Part shown: in pieces, positions 55,590-64,000 of the stretch
Layout of the letters: each line of letters opens with the position of its first letter
How positions within the stretch are numbered: position 1 is the first letter of the stretch
Assembly: GCA_016719165.1 (NCBI GenBank)
Contig: JADKAJ010000002.1
Coordinates: forward strand, 1-64,000
From: Chitinophagaceae bacterium
GTDB lineage: Bacteria; Bacteroidota; Bacteroidia; Chitinophagales; Chitinophagaceae
Reading direction: 5' to 3'
DNA: 64,000 nt
Made by a program: the position numbers and the translations under genes
Notes under the pieces: generated by a model
The model's input: the letters and a program-made list of their open reading frames with translations, nothing else
Databases searched by the model: none
Told to the model about the DNA's origin: nothing

Positions 55590-55830
55590 TTCATCATTCA
55601 TAACTCATAATTCATCATTCAGCCTTCCGCATTCAGCATTCAGCATTCCGCCTTCAGCATTCTGCATTCAGCCTTCAGCATTCCGCTTTCAGCATTAAGC
55701 ATTCCGCATTAAGCGTTCTGCATTCATCATTCAGCATTCCGCTTTCAGCATTAAGCATTCCGCATTAAGCGTTAAGCGTTTTTCATTCATCATTCATAAT
55801 TCATAATTCAGCATTCAACATCCCCCCACT
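55590..55830. repeat. Low-complexity repeat tract 2
   Basis: Imperfect repeats of GCATTC, CATTCAGC, GCATTAA and CATTCATAATT. The frame reading HNSSFSLPHSAFSIPPSAF is a by-product of the repeat and not a protein. Confidence 0.85.
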
Positions 55831-55884
55831 CAACTCCCACTCAAAAGCCACCATAAAGCGACTCAGCTTAATTGATAATAAGAC

Positions 55885-55922
55885 AAAAAAAAACCACCCC
55901 TGCCTGTTCTGTGCGGGGTGGC
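55885..55922 (-). terminator. Orphan Rho-independent terminator
   Basis: Minus-strand stem CCACCCC/GGGGTGG with a 14-nt loop, followed by nine T. No protein gene on this strand ends near it, so it may close a small RNA starting in 55930-56130. Confidence 0.6.
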
Positions 55923-56139
55923 TAACTGCATGAGAAATGCGCAACCGACGTATTTACTAACGTCCTGTTTATACAAACGGGGTAGGGATGATTGTAAAAT
56001 TGCACCTTCATTGTTACGCAACCATTACCGGTGGATTAAGTTAGTATTATAAAAAAGGCATAAGGGTTATCCCGGATACTTGAAAAATTTAATATTACCT
56101 TATTGTTAAATTTTTGTAGCTTTATTAGGTTAGCCTTCC

Positions 56140-57345
56140 ATGAAAACAAAGGTTTACATATTAGCCCTGCTTTTTTTTGTTTCCCTGCTGCCTCACTCAT
56201 CCGGGGCCCGGCAAACAGAAAGTTCCATCAGCTTTGATTTCTATGGCGAGCAGATAACCATCCCTTTTGATCAGTCCTTATTTGTTGATTTCAACGCCCC
56301 ATTGTCTGAAAAATCATTGCAGTTCTTTTACCAGCGCATCAGTGAGGAGGACTATGCCCCCGTTATTAAGGCACTGCTGGCCTATAAAGTACAATACAGG
56401 CTTGATGACTGGTTATATTACCAGCTGATCCGGAAAACAGCGCAACAGGTAAGTCCCAAAGCCGCCAATTATCATCGCTACACCTTATATAAATGGTATT
56501 TACTCACCGGTTCAGGATATGATGCCTTATTGAGTATAAAAGCAGACAGGATACTGTTTTATGTACAAACTGATGAGAATATCTATAATATTCCGGGCCG
56601 CCTGCGGAATGGCAAACAGTATATATGTTTAAACTATCATGACTACGGCGTGATCAATTTTGAAAGAGAGATATTTGCTGAAGTGGCGCTGCCTGTTCCC
56701 GGCGCTGTAAAGGGTTTCTCCTATAAAGTGATGCACTTACCCGATTTTAAAAAAACTGATTACCAGGAAAAAGATATCAGTTTCAATTACAATGAGCAGG
56801 ATTATCATTTTAAATTAAGACTGAACCCGCAGATAAAAACCATTTTTGCCAACTATCCCGTGGTGGATTATGAATCCTACTTCAATATTCCGCTCAGCCG
56901 GGAAACCTACAGTTCGCTGATTCCCCTGCTGAAAAAGAACATAAAAGGCATGAGCCAGAAAAACGGGGTGGATTTCCTGATGCGCTTTACCCGCTATGCA
57001 TTTTTGTTTGAACCCGACAGCAGGCAGTTTGGTAATGAAAAAAGATTGAGCCCGGAACAGACATTATTATATGAACAAAGCGACTGCGATGACAGGGCTG
57101 CCCTGTTCTTTTACCTGGTGAAGGAAATTTATAACCTGCCCATGCTGGTACTTGCTTTTCCTGAACATGTTACGATTGCAGTAAAGTTTGACAAACCTGT
57201 TGGCACACCCATTATGTATAAGGGTGAAAAATATTCTGTTTGTGAACCTACACCACAAAAACAAGATCTGAAACTGGGCCAGTTGTCACCCAACCTGGAT
57301 AAGGCAACCTATGAAATAGCTTATGCGTATACCCCCCGAAATTAA
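56140..57345 (+). CDS. Secreted transglutaminase-like protein
   Basis: A 401-aa protein with a signal peptide (MKTKVYILALLFFVSLLPHSSGA). The N-terminal about 270 residues are unassigned. The C-terminal part has the Cys in EQSDCDDRAALFFYLVKEI, the His in FPEHVTIAV and the acidic residue in SVCEPTP, the Cys-His-Asp/Glu order of transglutaminase-like domains. The enzyme may be a peptidase or crosslinker, or only a fold relative. Monocistronic. Confidence 0.65.
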   Translation: MKTKVYILALLFFVSLLPHSSGARQTESSISFDFYGEQITIPFDQSLFVDFNAPLSEKSLQFFYQRISEEDYAPVIKALLAYKVQYRLDDWLYYQLIRKTAQQVSPKAANYHRYTLYKWYLLTGSGYDALLSIKADRILFYVQTDENIYNIPGRLRNGKQYICLNYHDYGVINFEREIFAEVALPVPGAVKGFSYKVMHLPDFKKTDYQEKDISFNYNEQDYHFKLRLNPQIKTIFANYPVVDYESYFNIPLSRETYSSLIPLLKKNIKGMSQKNGVDFLMRFTRYAFLFEPDSRQFGNEKRLSPEQTLLYEQSDCDDRAALFFYLVKEIYNLPMLVLAFPEHVTIAVKFDKPVGTPIMYKGEKYSVCEPTPQKQDLKLGQLSPNLDKATYEIAYAYTPRN

Positions 57346-57351
57346 AAATCC

Positions 57352-57789
57352 TCATTGGCTGACCGGCTGCGGTTCTTTTGCATCCCTCTGAAGTTTATCT
57401 AACAATTCCTTTGTTTCACTGCTCATACTGGTAAAATACTTAACACCGGTTTTAATAAAGGAAAATGACTGGCAATCATCATTGCGGGAAAAATAAGTAA
57501 CATATACGGCATCGCCTTTCCCGTAGAAATAGATCTTTCCCTGTGAGGTGCAGGTATCTTTGCTGTTGATTACTTTGCCATTTACATCATCACTGATAAG
57601 AGACAGCCACTCCTTGTCTTTTACTTTCACCATATTAAAGAATCGTGGGTTCCCGGGAGTATGGTAATACATAATCACGGCACTGTCGCAGGTGGCCATT
57701 TCAGGCATCATGTTCCTTATGGTATTGTCTTTACATGCACTGATCACTAATAAAACTACTGGTATTAAAAAAAGAAAATGCCTGTTCAT
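57352..57789 (-). CDS. Small lipoprotein, paralogue of 37581-37979
   Basis: A 145-aa lipoprotein: MNRHFLFLIPVVLLVISACKD with lipobox Cys19. ATG at 57789 sets this start. It shares length and pattern with the lipoprotein at 37581 (CDSAVIMYYHTPGN, IYFYGKGDAVYVTYFSRNDDC, SSETKELLDKL). Function unknown; both lie beside envelope phosphate or transglutaminase genes. Confidence 0.65.
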   Translation of the reverse strand: MNRHFLFLIPVVLLVISACKDNTIRNMMPEMATCDSAVIMYYHTPGNPRFFNMVKVKDKEWLSLISDDVNGKVINSKDTCTSQGKIYFYGKGDAVYVTYFSRNDDCQSFSFIKTGVKYFTSMSSETKELLDKLQRDAKEPQPVSQ

Positions 57790-57820
57790 GTTGGTAGGTT
57801 TAGCAGTTGCAAATTTCACA

Positions 57821-57851
57821 AAAAAAACGTCCTGAAATTTCAGGACGTTTT
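57821..57851 (-). terminator. Rho-independent terminator of the TonB operon
   Basis: Minus-strand stem AAAACGTCCTGAAA/TTTCAGGACGTTTT followed by more T. It lies 21 bp after the lipoprotein stop at 57872. Confidence 0.85.
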
Positions 57852-57871
57852 CAGTTATTCTGTAAACTAAA

Positions 57872-59224
57872 TTAATAAGCTTTGTTCTGTGGATCCCAGT
57901 TGGTCCAGGTAGCTGTCCAGTCTGTTGTTCCCATAGCACCACGATAAGTAGTGGCAGTAAAGAAAGCGTTCATACCGGTAAAACTAGAACCGCTTAATGC
58001 TGGTGAACCTGTTACCGGCAAAAAGTTTGGTGTGGTAGAATAAAAAGGACTGGTTAACTGTGCTGCGGCTGATGTAGCTAATGTAACACAACCTTCGCTT
58101 TCGGCTTTAGCCTGTATTTGAGCATTAGTTGCAATGGCAGCATTGGCTGTTTTATAAGGCAAAACAGTTGCATGCACAAGGTTATTCTTGAATTCAGAGA
58201 TATTATTTACATAATAATCATTCAACGTACCATCAGATTCCATGGAGAAACCAGCATCCGGGTGTCCGATAAGAATAGAATTACGTAAAATAAATTGAGC
58301 TCTTCTTCTCCAGCGGTTTGAAAAATTATGATTTCCAGCTGTACCCGGTGCGTCATTAGGACCAACAAAAGTGAAATTACTCAATTGTGGTTTTGTATTT
58401 GGAGTAGCAGTTGTTCCGCTACCATCATTATCACACTCAATTCCGTTACCGGCATCACCAGCATCTACAAAATCCGGTTTCCGCATAGAAACGGCAAACT
58501 GGATCTTTCCTGTATACCCATAATCAAAATCAAAATCATCATCCGCTGTTGCAAAAGCGATCAGGTTTTTGGCATTTACAGTTCCGCCAAAGAATTCATA
58601 GGCATCATCATTACCAAAAGATACCTGCACATTCTCGATGATAGTACCGGAACCAACACCACCCATAGTCAAACCATTGATCTCAGATCCTGGCTCGGCT
58701 GCAATACCTGCATACTCTATACGAACATAACGCAGGATACCACTTTCATCCAAAGGATCTGTTCCGCCATACTGGCGGCCTACACCACCTTCGATTGTTG
58801 GAGCCGGGTCAAGCGGACGATTGGTTGGCGCCTTACCTAATAAGATAATACCACCCCAGTCACCGGGTGCCCTGGAACCAGCAGCTTTACCACTGGTAAA
58901 CACAATGGGGTTATCTTTTGTACCGGAAGCGATCAGCTTGGCACCTCTTTCAATGATCAAAGCACCTTTCTCCGTAATATCACTCTGCACTACGCAACCG
59001 GCTTCAAAAGTTATAGTAGCACCTTCTGTTACATACACATAGCCTTTCAGTATCCATTTTCCTTTTGCATAAAATTTACTGGAGGAAATCACACCAGATA
59101 TAATATTGCTGGTAGGATCAACCGGAGGAGTAATCGCATCCCCTTCATCAAAATTCACCTTTACACAGGAGGGTGTACTGAAAAGCGCCATAAAAGCCAG
59201 TGCACCGAAAAGAATCTTCTTCAT
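57872..59224 (-). CDS. Lipoprotein partner of the TonB receptor, parallel beta-helix-like
   Basis: A 450-aa lipoprotein (MKKILFGALAFMALFSTPSCVKV). ATG at 59224 fits. The body has repeated short strands and Gly-rich turns (WILKGYVYVTEGATITFEAGCVV, GALIIERGAKLIASGTKDNPIVF, IIENVQVSFGNDDAYEFFGGTVNAKNL), a parallel beta-helix pattern. It directly follows a TonB receptor with a 22-bp gap, so it takes the place of a SusD-like surface binding protein. With the upstream Pho-box-like array, its ligand may be a phosphorylated compound; this is inference. Confidence 0.6.
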   Translation of the reverse strand: MKKILFGALAFMALFSTPSCVKVNFDEGDAITPPVDPTSNIISGVISSSKFYAKGKWILKGYVYVTEGATITFEAGCVVQSDITEKGALIIERGAKLIASGTKDNPIVFTSGKAAGSRAPGDWGGIILLGKAPTNRPLDPAPTIEGGVGRQYGGTDPLDESGILRYVRIEYAGIAAEPGSEINGLTMGGVGSGTIIENVQVSFGNDDAYEFFGGTVNAKNLIAFATADDDFDFDYGYTGKIQFAVSMRKPDFVDAGDAGNGIECDNDGSGTTATPNTKPQLSNFTFVGPNDAPGTAGNHNFSNRWRRRAQFILRNSILIGHPDAGFSMESDGTLNDYYVNNISEFKNNLVHATVLPYKTANAAIATNAQIQAKAESEGCVTLATSAAAQLTSPFYSTTPNFLPVTGSPALSGSSFTGMNAFFTATTYRGAMGTTDWTATWTNWDPQNKAY

Positions 59225-59246
59225 ATAATTTTTGTTTTGTGTTTTT

Positions 59247-62090
59247 TTATTTTTTTGCGAATGAGTTATTTTTTCCAACATTAAAGTCGTAGGTAAAACC
59301 AATTGAAATAGTAGAACCAGGCTTATAAGAATAGAACAACCGGTCATTACCACTGCTGAAAGCTTTTTTGCTGTCCGTATTTTCATAGAAATAATAAGCC
59401 GGGTTCAGCAGATCAGCCCAGGTAAGCTTAAGTTCTCCCCGGTTATTAAATATCTTTTTAGCGATCTGGATATCAACCTGGTCCCTTGGCCTCTCGTACA
59501 CATCAGGGAAACCAAGATCATTTATTCCTACTAATGCCAGGCGTTGGCCAATACGGTTATATAATAAAGAGCCGTTCCATCCACCTTGTTTGCTGTTATA
59601 TTGCAATCCAAGGTTTACCAGGTAGGGTGATTGTCCCTGTAACGGACGATTGGATGAAACAGCTGCACCTGATGAAGAGGTAGAAGCCAGTGTAACTTTT
59701 GAATAGATATAAGTAAGGTTGGCAAACACACTGAAATTTGTTAATGATTGATTCAGAAAATCCAGGTTCTTTCTTACTTCAAACTCAGCGCCTATAGTAA
59801 TAGCTTTATCGGCATTGGTATACTCATAGTTACGCCTGTCCAGCACACTGGATGGGTTCAAACGCAATTCGATCGGATCATCAAAATTTTTATAGAAGGC
59901 CCCCACTGTAATAGCCTCACCGCCCTTGGGATAAAACTCATACCGGATATCTCCGTTCAGTATAGAACTTCTTTTCAAGTCAGGGTTACCATTAACAGCA
60001 TAGTTCACTTCATAATCAAAGAAAGAGAACGGCGCTATTTCCCTGAACTCCGGCCTGGCAACAGTACGACTGCCGGCTACCCGGATGCTGTGTTTGCTAT
60101 TGGGAGAAAGGGTGAAGTTGAAAGAAGGCAGCACATCCCATTTTTCTGTGTTCACCACCACTCTTTTGGCTGTTACATCCCTTGTAGTCAGAAATTGCTG
60201 GAAATTCTCTACTCTGGCACCCCATACCAATCTTACCTTTTCACCAAACTTATTATCAAACATTCCGAATATGCCATTCAGGATAGACACCCCGAAATAT
60301 TTGTCCTGGTTATTGGTAAAATCAAGTATCTTAAATCCATCGGTGGCCATATTTTCAGGTGCAAATATCTGGTTGTAGGGCAACAGGTTTTTTGTGGCAT
60401 CAAACTGGGAAATACTGGCCGGTTCATAACGGAAAATACGGCTGCGAAAATCACGGATACGGATCAATGTGGATCCGCCGGCTTTAAATGTTTGTTTTTG
60501 TTTAGCGAATGTAAAGGGTATACTAAGACTGCCATTAGCACCGTAACTGTAATCTTTCAAATCACTGTAAAAGCGTCGGGTATCATCATCATTGAATTCA
60601 AACGGATCATTGGTTCCCTTTCCACGGAAATAAGCGGAAGTGCGAAGGTCCGGCTGTGATTTCCAGTTGTAGGCAAAGTTTCCGTTCCACATCAGTTTGA
60701 TCCCGCTGTTGGTCAGCTGGTGATTACCTTCCACCTGTCCGCTATATAAAGAACGCTGGTTTAATACGGAAGAACGGAAATTAATATCCTGTATGCGGTC
60801 ATTACTTACACCACCCCGGGTATAATAATTATCTTCAAACAACTGGTTGAATAAATTCTTGAAAGAGATCTTATGTCTTCCTTTTATATAGGTGATATTG
60901 GCAAGGGCACCCACATTGACGCTGTACCTGTTCTGTTCATCAAATAACTGTACCAGCACATCCCCGTCATTTTCATGCAATCTTCTTTCCACATCGTATT
61001 TCAGCATACTGTTTCGGTACTGCAACGAAAGGATGGTACCTAATGTACCTCCATTTTTAAATTTTTTACCGCTACCCCAGGTCAGATTGTACGTTTGGGT
61101 CGGCAAGGCCGTGCTGTTTTTTTCATTGTACACATCATTATTGAACAGCTTGCTGTATTCGATCTGCTGCTGAATTCCGGTTGTTGTTCCGCCTAATGCT
61201 CTGTAGGCCTGCGCTGAGGTAGGGAAGCCTTTGGGCAATCCTCTTGTTCTGTCATCAAAACCCAACCAGTCATTACCGTTACGTTCGTTGCTGGTAAAAT
61301 CTTTAAAAACCGATTGCGTATTAAAACCCCAGCTTACACCAACACTCAGCAAATTCCTGGTAGGTACGTCTTTGGTATTTATCTGTATCAAACCTCCGGC
61401 AAATTCTCCGGGAAGTTCGGGTGTAGCCGTTTTATTGATAATGATATTATCTATCAGGGCAGAAGGGATGACATCAAAAGAGAATGCTTTTTTATCCGGC
61501 TCTGTACTGGGCAATTGCGCATTATTGATCACTGCAGAATTATAGCGATCACTTAATCCACGAACGATCACAAATTTACCATCCTGGATACTGGTACCGC
61601 TTACCCTTTTCAAAACCTCTCCTGTGTTTTTATCAGGGGTACGACGGATAAAATCTGCCGCGAGGCCGCTGGAGAGAGCTGTACTATTGCGTTGAAAAGA
61701 TAAAAGAGCAGATGTATTTTCCTGTCTCCTCGATGTAGCCGTAATGGTAACACCTTCCAGTTTAGTTGTTGAACTTTCTTTGAGTATAATTTCCAGGTAA
61801 TTATCCTGGTTCAACAACGCTTCCACTTCACTGATTTCCTTTGTTGCATACCCAACTCTTGAAACAACCAATGTATGTTTTACACCCGCCTCAAAAGTGA
61901 AATAGAATTTACCTTCTACATCTGAAATGGCTTGTTTGGAGGCGCCATTGGTAATGATAATATTGGCACCAGCCAGTGGCTCATTCTTTTCGTTCATCAC
62001 CTTCCCGGATAGCTTAACAGATTGGGCATTCAGGGAAATAAAAGCGGTAATGAACAATACACTTAACAATAATCGCAGCCTGGAGTACAT
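59247..62090 (-). CDS. TonB-dependent receptor under a Pho-box-like array
   Basis: A 947-aa receptor. A signal peptide (MYSRLRLLLSVLFITAFISLNA) is followed by a CarboxypepD_reg-like domain (VKLSGKVMNEKNEPLAGANIIITNG), the plug (LKRVSGTSIQDGKFVIVRGLSDRYNSAVIN) and a long beta barrel. Its length and its RGLSDRYN plug motif place it in the large-receptor group and not in the siderophore group. It is followed by its lipoprotein partner and preceded by seven 11-bp repeats. Substrate unknown; phosphate-linked ligand inferred from context. Confidence 0.87.
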   Translation of the reverse strand: MYSRLRLLLSVLFITAFISLNAQSVKLSGKVMNEKNEPLAGANIIITNGASKQAISDVEGKFYFTFEAGVKHTLVVSRVGYATKEISEVEALLNQDNYLEIILKESSTTKLEGVTITATSRRQENTSALLSFQRNSTALSSGLAADFIRRTPDKNTGEVLKRVSGTSIQDGKFVIVRGLSDRYNSAVINNAQLPSTEPDKKAFSFDVIPSALIDNIIINKTATPELPGEFAGGLIQINTKDVPTRNLLSVGVSWGFNTQSVFKDFTSNERNGNDWLGFDDRTRGLPKGFPTSAQAYRALGGTTTGIQQQIEYSKLFNNDVYNEKNSTALPTQTYNLTWGSGKKFKNGGTLGTILSLQYRNSMLKYDVERRLHENDGDVLVQLFDEQNRYSVNVGALANITYIKGRHKISFKNLFNQLFEDNYYTRGGVSNDRIQDINFRSSVLNQRSLYSGQVEGNHQLTNSGIKLMWNGNFAYNWKSQPDLRTSAYFRGKGTNDPFEFNDDDTRRFYSDLKDYSYGANGSLSIPFTFAKQKQTFKAGGSTLIRIRDFRSRIFRYEPASISQFDATKNLLPYNQIFAPENMATDGFKILDFTNNQDKYFGVSILNGIFGMFDNKFGEKVRLVWGARVENFQQFLTTRDVTAKRVVVNTEKWDVLPSFNFTLSPNSKHSIRVAGSRTVARPEFREIAPFSFFDYEVNYAVNGNPDLKRSSILNGDIRYEFYPKGGEAITVGAFYKNFDDPIELRLNPSSVLDRRNYEYTNADKAITIGAEFEVRKNLDFLNQSLTNFSVFANLTYIYSKVTLASTSSSGAAVSSNRPLQGQSPYLVNLGLQYNSKQGGWNGSLLYNRIGQRLALVGINDLGFPDVYERPRDQVDIQIAKKIFNNRGELKLTWADLLNPAYYFYENTDSKKAFSSGNDRLFYSYKPGSTISIGFTYDFNVGKNNSFAKK

Positions 62091-62112
62091 ACTTAGTTAT
62101 TTGCCGCAAAGG

Positions 62113-62185
62113 TGTACCCGTTACGTTACCGGTATGTTACTCCCATGTTAACCAATTATGATGGCAATGTTACCGGAATGTTAAG
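62113..62185 (-). promoter_or_regulatory. Array of seven 11-bp repeats resembling Pho boxes
   Basis: On the minus strand the units CTTAACA, GGTAACA, CATCATA (weak), GTTAACA, AGTAACA, GGTAACG and GGGTACA start exactly 11 bp apart (plus-strand positions 62179, 62168, 62157, 62146, 62135, 62124, 62113). Six of seven match (G/T)TA(A/C)(C)A closely. This is the layout of PhoB/PhoP direct-repeat sites, at 23-95 bp before the TonB start. Confidence 0.65.
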
Positions 62186-62193
62186 CACCCTTC

Positions 62194-63531
62194 TCAGAAA
62201 CGAAACTGAAGCCGGCAGGTTAGTATATTATCCTTTAAATCAGTTGTGTAGCCAGTAAGTTGTGTAATCTCGTTCTTTACAATATCATAATATAGGATAA
62301 GCTTGGTTTGGGGATTTATGAGGTAAGCATATCCTATACCTAAAGTTGAAAACTTTATATCTGCAGCTGTGAGATTTGTACCCGATTTACCAATCTGGGC
62401 ATCTTTGACCTTGATATTGGGATCATACCAGTCATACTTTAGCATAAGCTGGTGCCTGTTGTTAACGATATTCTGGAGGAACAAAAGAAATACGCCATCA
62501 AAATGCCGTACATAAGTAGGCACAGGATTACCATTCGATGTTGGCAATGTGCCGGGGTTGCTGGTAGAGGCGGAAGTTCCTGGTTGGGTACCAAACCAGT
62601 ATTCAGCCCTCCATTCTGTTTCACCCCAGCCCTGTTTGAGTTTTACCTGGGCATCTGCCCCATAATAATGCCTGGGAGACGATTTTCCAATATTAGAGAT
62701 GGATGAATCGACAACAAAAATTCCATCTCCATTAGGAGCCTTTCCACTTTCATACACATATTTGGTCCCATTCTTCCAGCCACCACGCAGGAGAGACAGG
62801 CCACCGGAAAATTCAACCTTATCTGATGTATTTGGCCTGATGAACATCCTTGATATAAGATCTTTGTGACTATCAAAATCAGTGGTGCCTGACAAACCCT
62901 GCCCGTTAAAAAACCCAATATCAAATTTGAAACGGGACCGCTTTTGCTTGCTTTCCTGCGGTTCATGAGAAACCATTATTCCAATATCCCTTTCTGAGGG
63001 CATTAATATTTGCGACATCCTGCCCCTTTCTGGTGTTTCCCTGAAGGCAGAGGATAAGTTAACTTCGTAACCAAAAGGACGGGCAAACAAACCAGCCGTC
63101 ATTGAAAAAAGATTTCTCTTCGTTTCAAATAATTTTAAAAACATATCCCGTACAATCACTCCCCTTTCTGTTGCATCGATCTGAAAAGAAAACATGGCCT
63201 GGGGATATTTTTCTTTGGAAGGCATTATATAATCAATCTTTACCCTTGCACGCCGGAGCATGAAGCGGCTACTGGAATATTGTGAAAAATTACCTCCGGT
63301 ATAGGAAGGAGCTCCGTCAGATTGAGCTTTTTGAAATTGCGGCTGTATATAACCTGTGATCCTTAAGTTTTCAAATCGCTTGATAACCGGCCTTACTGTG
63401 TCTTTTATAAAGAAAATTGAGTCGATATCAGAGAGGTATCGTTGTGAATTACCTTTTATACTCAAAAAAGCAACTAAAATGGTGGATAAGAGGACTTTTG
63501 ACACTATTCGCTTAGCCAAAAACATATGCAC
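62194..63531 (-). CDS. OprO/OprP-type phosphate porin
   Basis: A 445-aa outer-membrane porin with a signal-like N-terminus (SKVLLSTILVAFLSIKGNSQ). It shows FENLRITGYIQPQFQKAQ, RFMLRRARVKIDYIMP, GLFARPFGYEVNLSSAFRETPER and a C-terminal Phe (LQFRF), all typical of the phosphate-selective porin O/P family. It takes up phosphate or polyphosphate. Two (G/A)(G/A)TAACA units 11 bp apart lie upstream. The divergent DUF47 gene supports a phosphate role. Confidence 0.85.
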   Translation of the reverse strand: MHMFLAKRIVSKVLLSTILVAFLSIKGNSQRYLSDIDSIFFIKDTVRPVIKRFENLRITGYIQPQFQKAQSDGAPSYTGGNFSQYSSSRFMLRRARVKIDYIMPSKEKYPQAMFSFQIDATERGVIVRDMFLKLFETKRNLFSMTAGLFARPFGYEVNLSSAFRETPERGRMSQILMPSERDIGIMVSHEPQESKQKRSRFKFDIGFFNGQGLSGTTDFDSHKDLISRMFIRPNTSDKVEFSGGLSLLRGGWKNGTKYVYESGKAPNGDGIFVVDSSISNIGKSSPRHYYGADAQVKLKQGWGETEWRAEYWFGTQPGTSASTSNPGTLPTSNGNPVPTYVRHFDGVFLLFLQNIVNNRHQLMLKYDWYDPNIKVKDAQIGKSGTNLTAADIKFSTLGIGYAYLINPQTKLILYYDIVKNEITQLTGYTTDLKDNILTCRLQFRF

Positions 63532-63560
63532 TGCTTAAAATTGTTGCAATATAAAGTCTT

Positions 63561-63578
63561 TGTTATTGAATTGTTACC
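63561..63578 (-). promoter_or_regulatory. Two-unit Pho-box-like site between porin and DUF47 gene
   Basis: On the minus strand GGTAACA and AATAACA begin 11 bp apart (plus positions 63572 and 63561). The site could serve the porin or the divergent DUF47 gene. Confidence 0.45.
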
Positions 63579-63694
63579 CTAATTTTATTTCTATATTAAT
63601 TTATTATTAATTCTCCGTCCCTTCGTTACCCTGAGTGCTGTACCCGGTATTTTCGCAAACAATCCCGCTGTAAACGGGACTAAAACTAAAACTA

Positions 63695-64000
63695 ATGGCA
63701 GGACTCCAATCATTTCTGAAAATTTTTATGCCCAAAAACAGGATCTTTTATGAACTGTTTGAAAAAGTTGCTGATAATGTTTCTAAAATGGGTTCGCAGC
63801 TGAAAGATGTGGTGGCCGAACCCGATTTTGATAAAAGGGCAGCACTTATTACCCAGATTGAAGACCTGGAACATGCTAACGATGAACTTACCCATAACCT
63901 GTTCACTGAACTGGGCCGCAATTTTATCACACCCTTTGACCGGGAGGATATACATTACCTCGCCACTTCGCTCGACGATATTGCTGATTATGTTTATGCA
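63695..64000 (+). CDS. DUF47 / PhoU-like phosphate transport regulator (partial)
   Basis: The frame is open from ATG 63695 to the window end (102 codons) and continues beyond. The sequence MAGLQSFLKIFMPKNRIFYELFEKVADNV, then QIEDLEHANDELTHNLFTELGRNFITPFDREDIHYLATSLDDIADYV, is the standard DUF47 fold with its metal-binding acidic helices. These proteins partner the Pit phosphate permease, which would be expected just outside the window. Confidence 0.88.
   Translation, partial: MAGLQSFLKIFMPKNRIFYELFEKVADNVSKMGSQLKDVVAEPDFDKRAALITQIEDLEHANDELTHNLFTELGRNFITPFDREDIHYLATSLDDIADYVYA

Noticed and set aside
55444..55698. 84-codon plus-strand frame with SAFSIPPSAF-like repeats
   Set aside because: It is the translation of the low-complexity repeat tract, not a protein.
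54433..55830. CRISPR array
   Set aside because: Repeats are 7-10 bp, imperfect and without regular unique spacers; no cas genes in the window.

Overview
The window looks like Bacteroidota, most likely Chitinophagaceae. The evidence is several secreted proteins ending in a type IX secretion (T9SS, Por) sorting domain, CarboxypepD_reg-type TonB receptors, promoters of the TTG-N20-TAnnTTTG class, an ATP synthase subunit a with a long N-terminal extension, and low to moderate GC. This is judged by eye, without database searches.

Layout. (1) 0.1-3.7 kb: housekeeping genes ruvC, a HIT hydrolase and greA, all broken by small indels, then an intact D-2-hydroxyacid dehydrogenase and rsmA. (2) 3.8-12.1 kb: four T9SS or small secreted genes; two of them carry several frameshifts. 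(3) 12.4-21.5 kb: pdxA, an ABC exporter with a LolA-like protein, a two-membrane-protein plus winged-helix operon, a TPR-like secreted protein and a TonB receptor. (4) 21.6-24.9 kb: tandem T9SS paralogues with near-identical promoters and C-termini but different N-termini. (5) 25.1-29.3 kb: ATP synthase operon atpB-E-F-H-A, ending at a terminator without atpG. (6) 29.4-40.1 kb: ABC half-transporter, a large secreted protein with a His/Cys protease-like C-terminus, a PhoB/PhoR-type two-component pair, a purple acid phosphatase-like enzyme, and an LpxH-like phosphoesterase with a glycosyltransferase. (7) 40.1-55.4 kb: accessory island. It holds a tyrosine recombinase, a structured non-coding block, and an array of Rhs/YD-repeat C-terminal toxin plus immunity cassettes, four on + and two on -, with one orphan immunity gene. 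A three-gene set with low-complexity repeats lies next to it. (8) 56.1-64 kb: transglutaminase-like protein, a small lipoprotein, a TonB receptor with a lipoprotein partner, an OprO/OprP-type porin, and the start of a DUF47 (PhoU-like) gene.

How it works together. The Rhs island reads as a polymorphic-toxin arsenal in which C-terminal modules have been swapped and stored. The cassettes share a conserved core that breaks at only three places, and three copies are identical over 69 bp exactly at the core/toxin border. Four of six toxin tips look like peptidases (two HExxH zincins, a caspase-like His/Cys domain, a JAMM-like domain) and a fifth may have a papain-like Cys/His arrangement. All seven immunity candidates carry secretion or lipoprotein signals, so the battlefield is probably the periplasm or envelope. 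Separately, PhoB/PhoR, the acid phosphatase, the porin, the DUF47 gene and the TonB locus suggest a phosphate-starvation regulon. An array of 11-bp-spaced (G/T)TAACA repeats in front of the last TonB gene is its clearest regulatory signature.

Caution: many disrupted genes show indels while their key residues are kept, so consensus sequencing error is a real alternative to true pseudogenisation.
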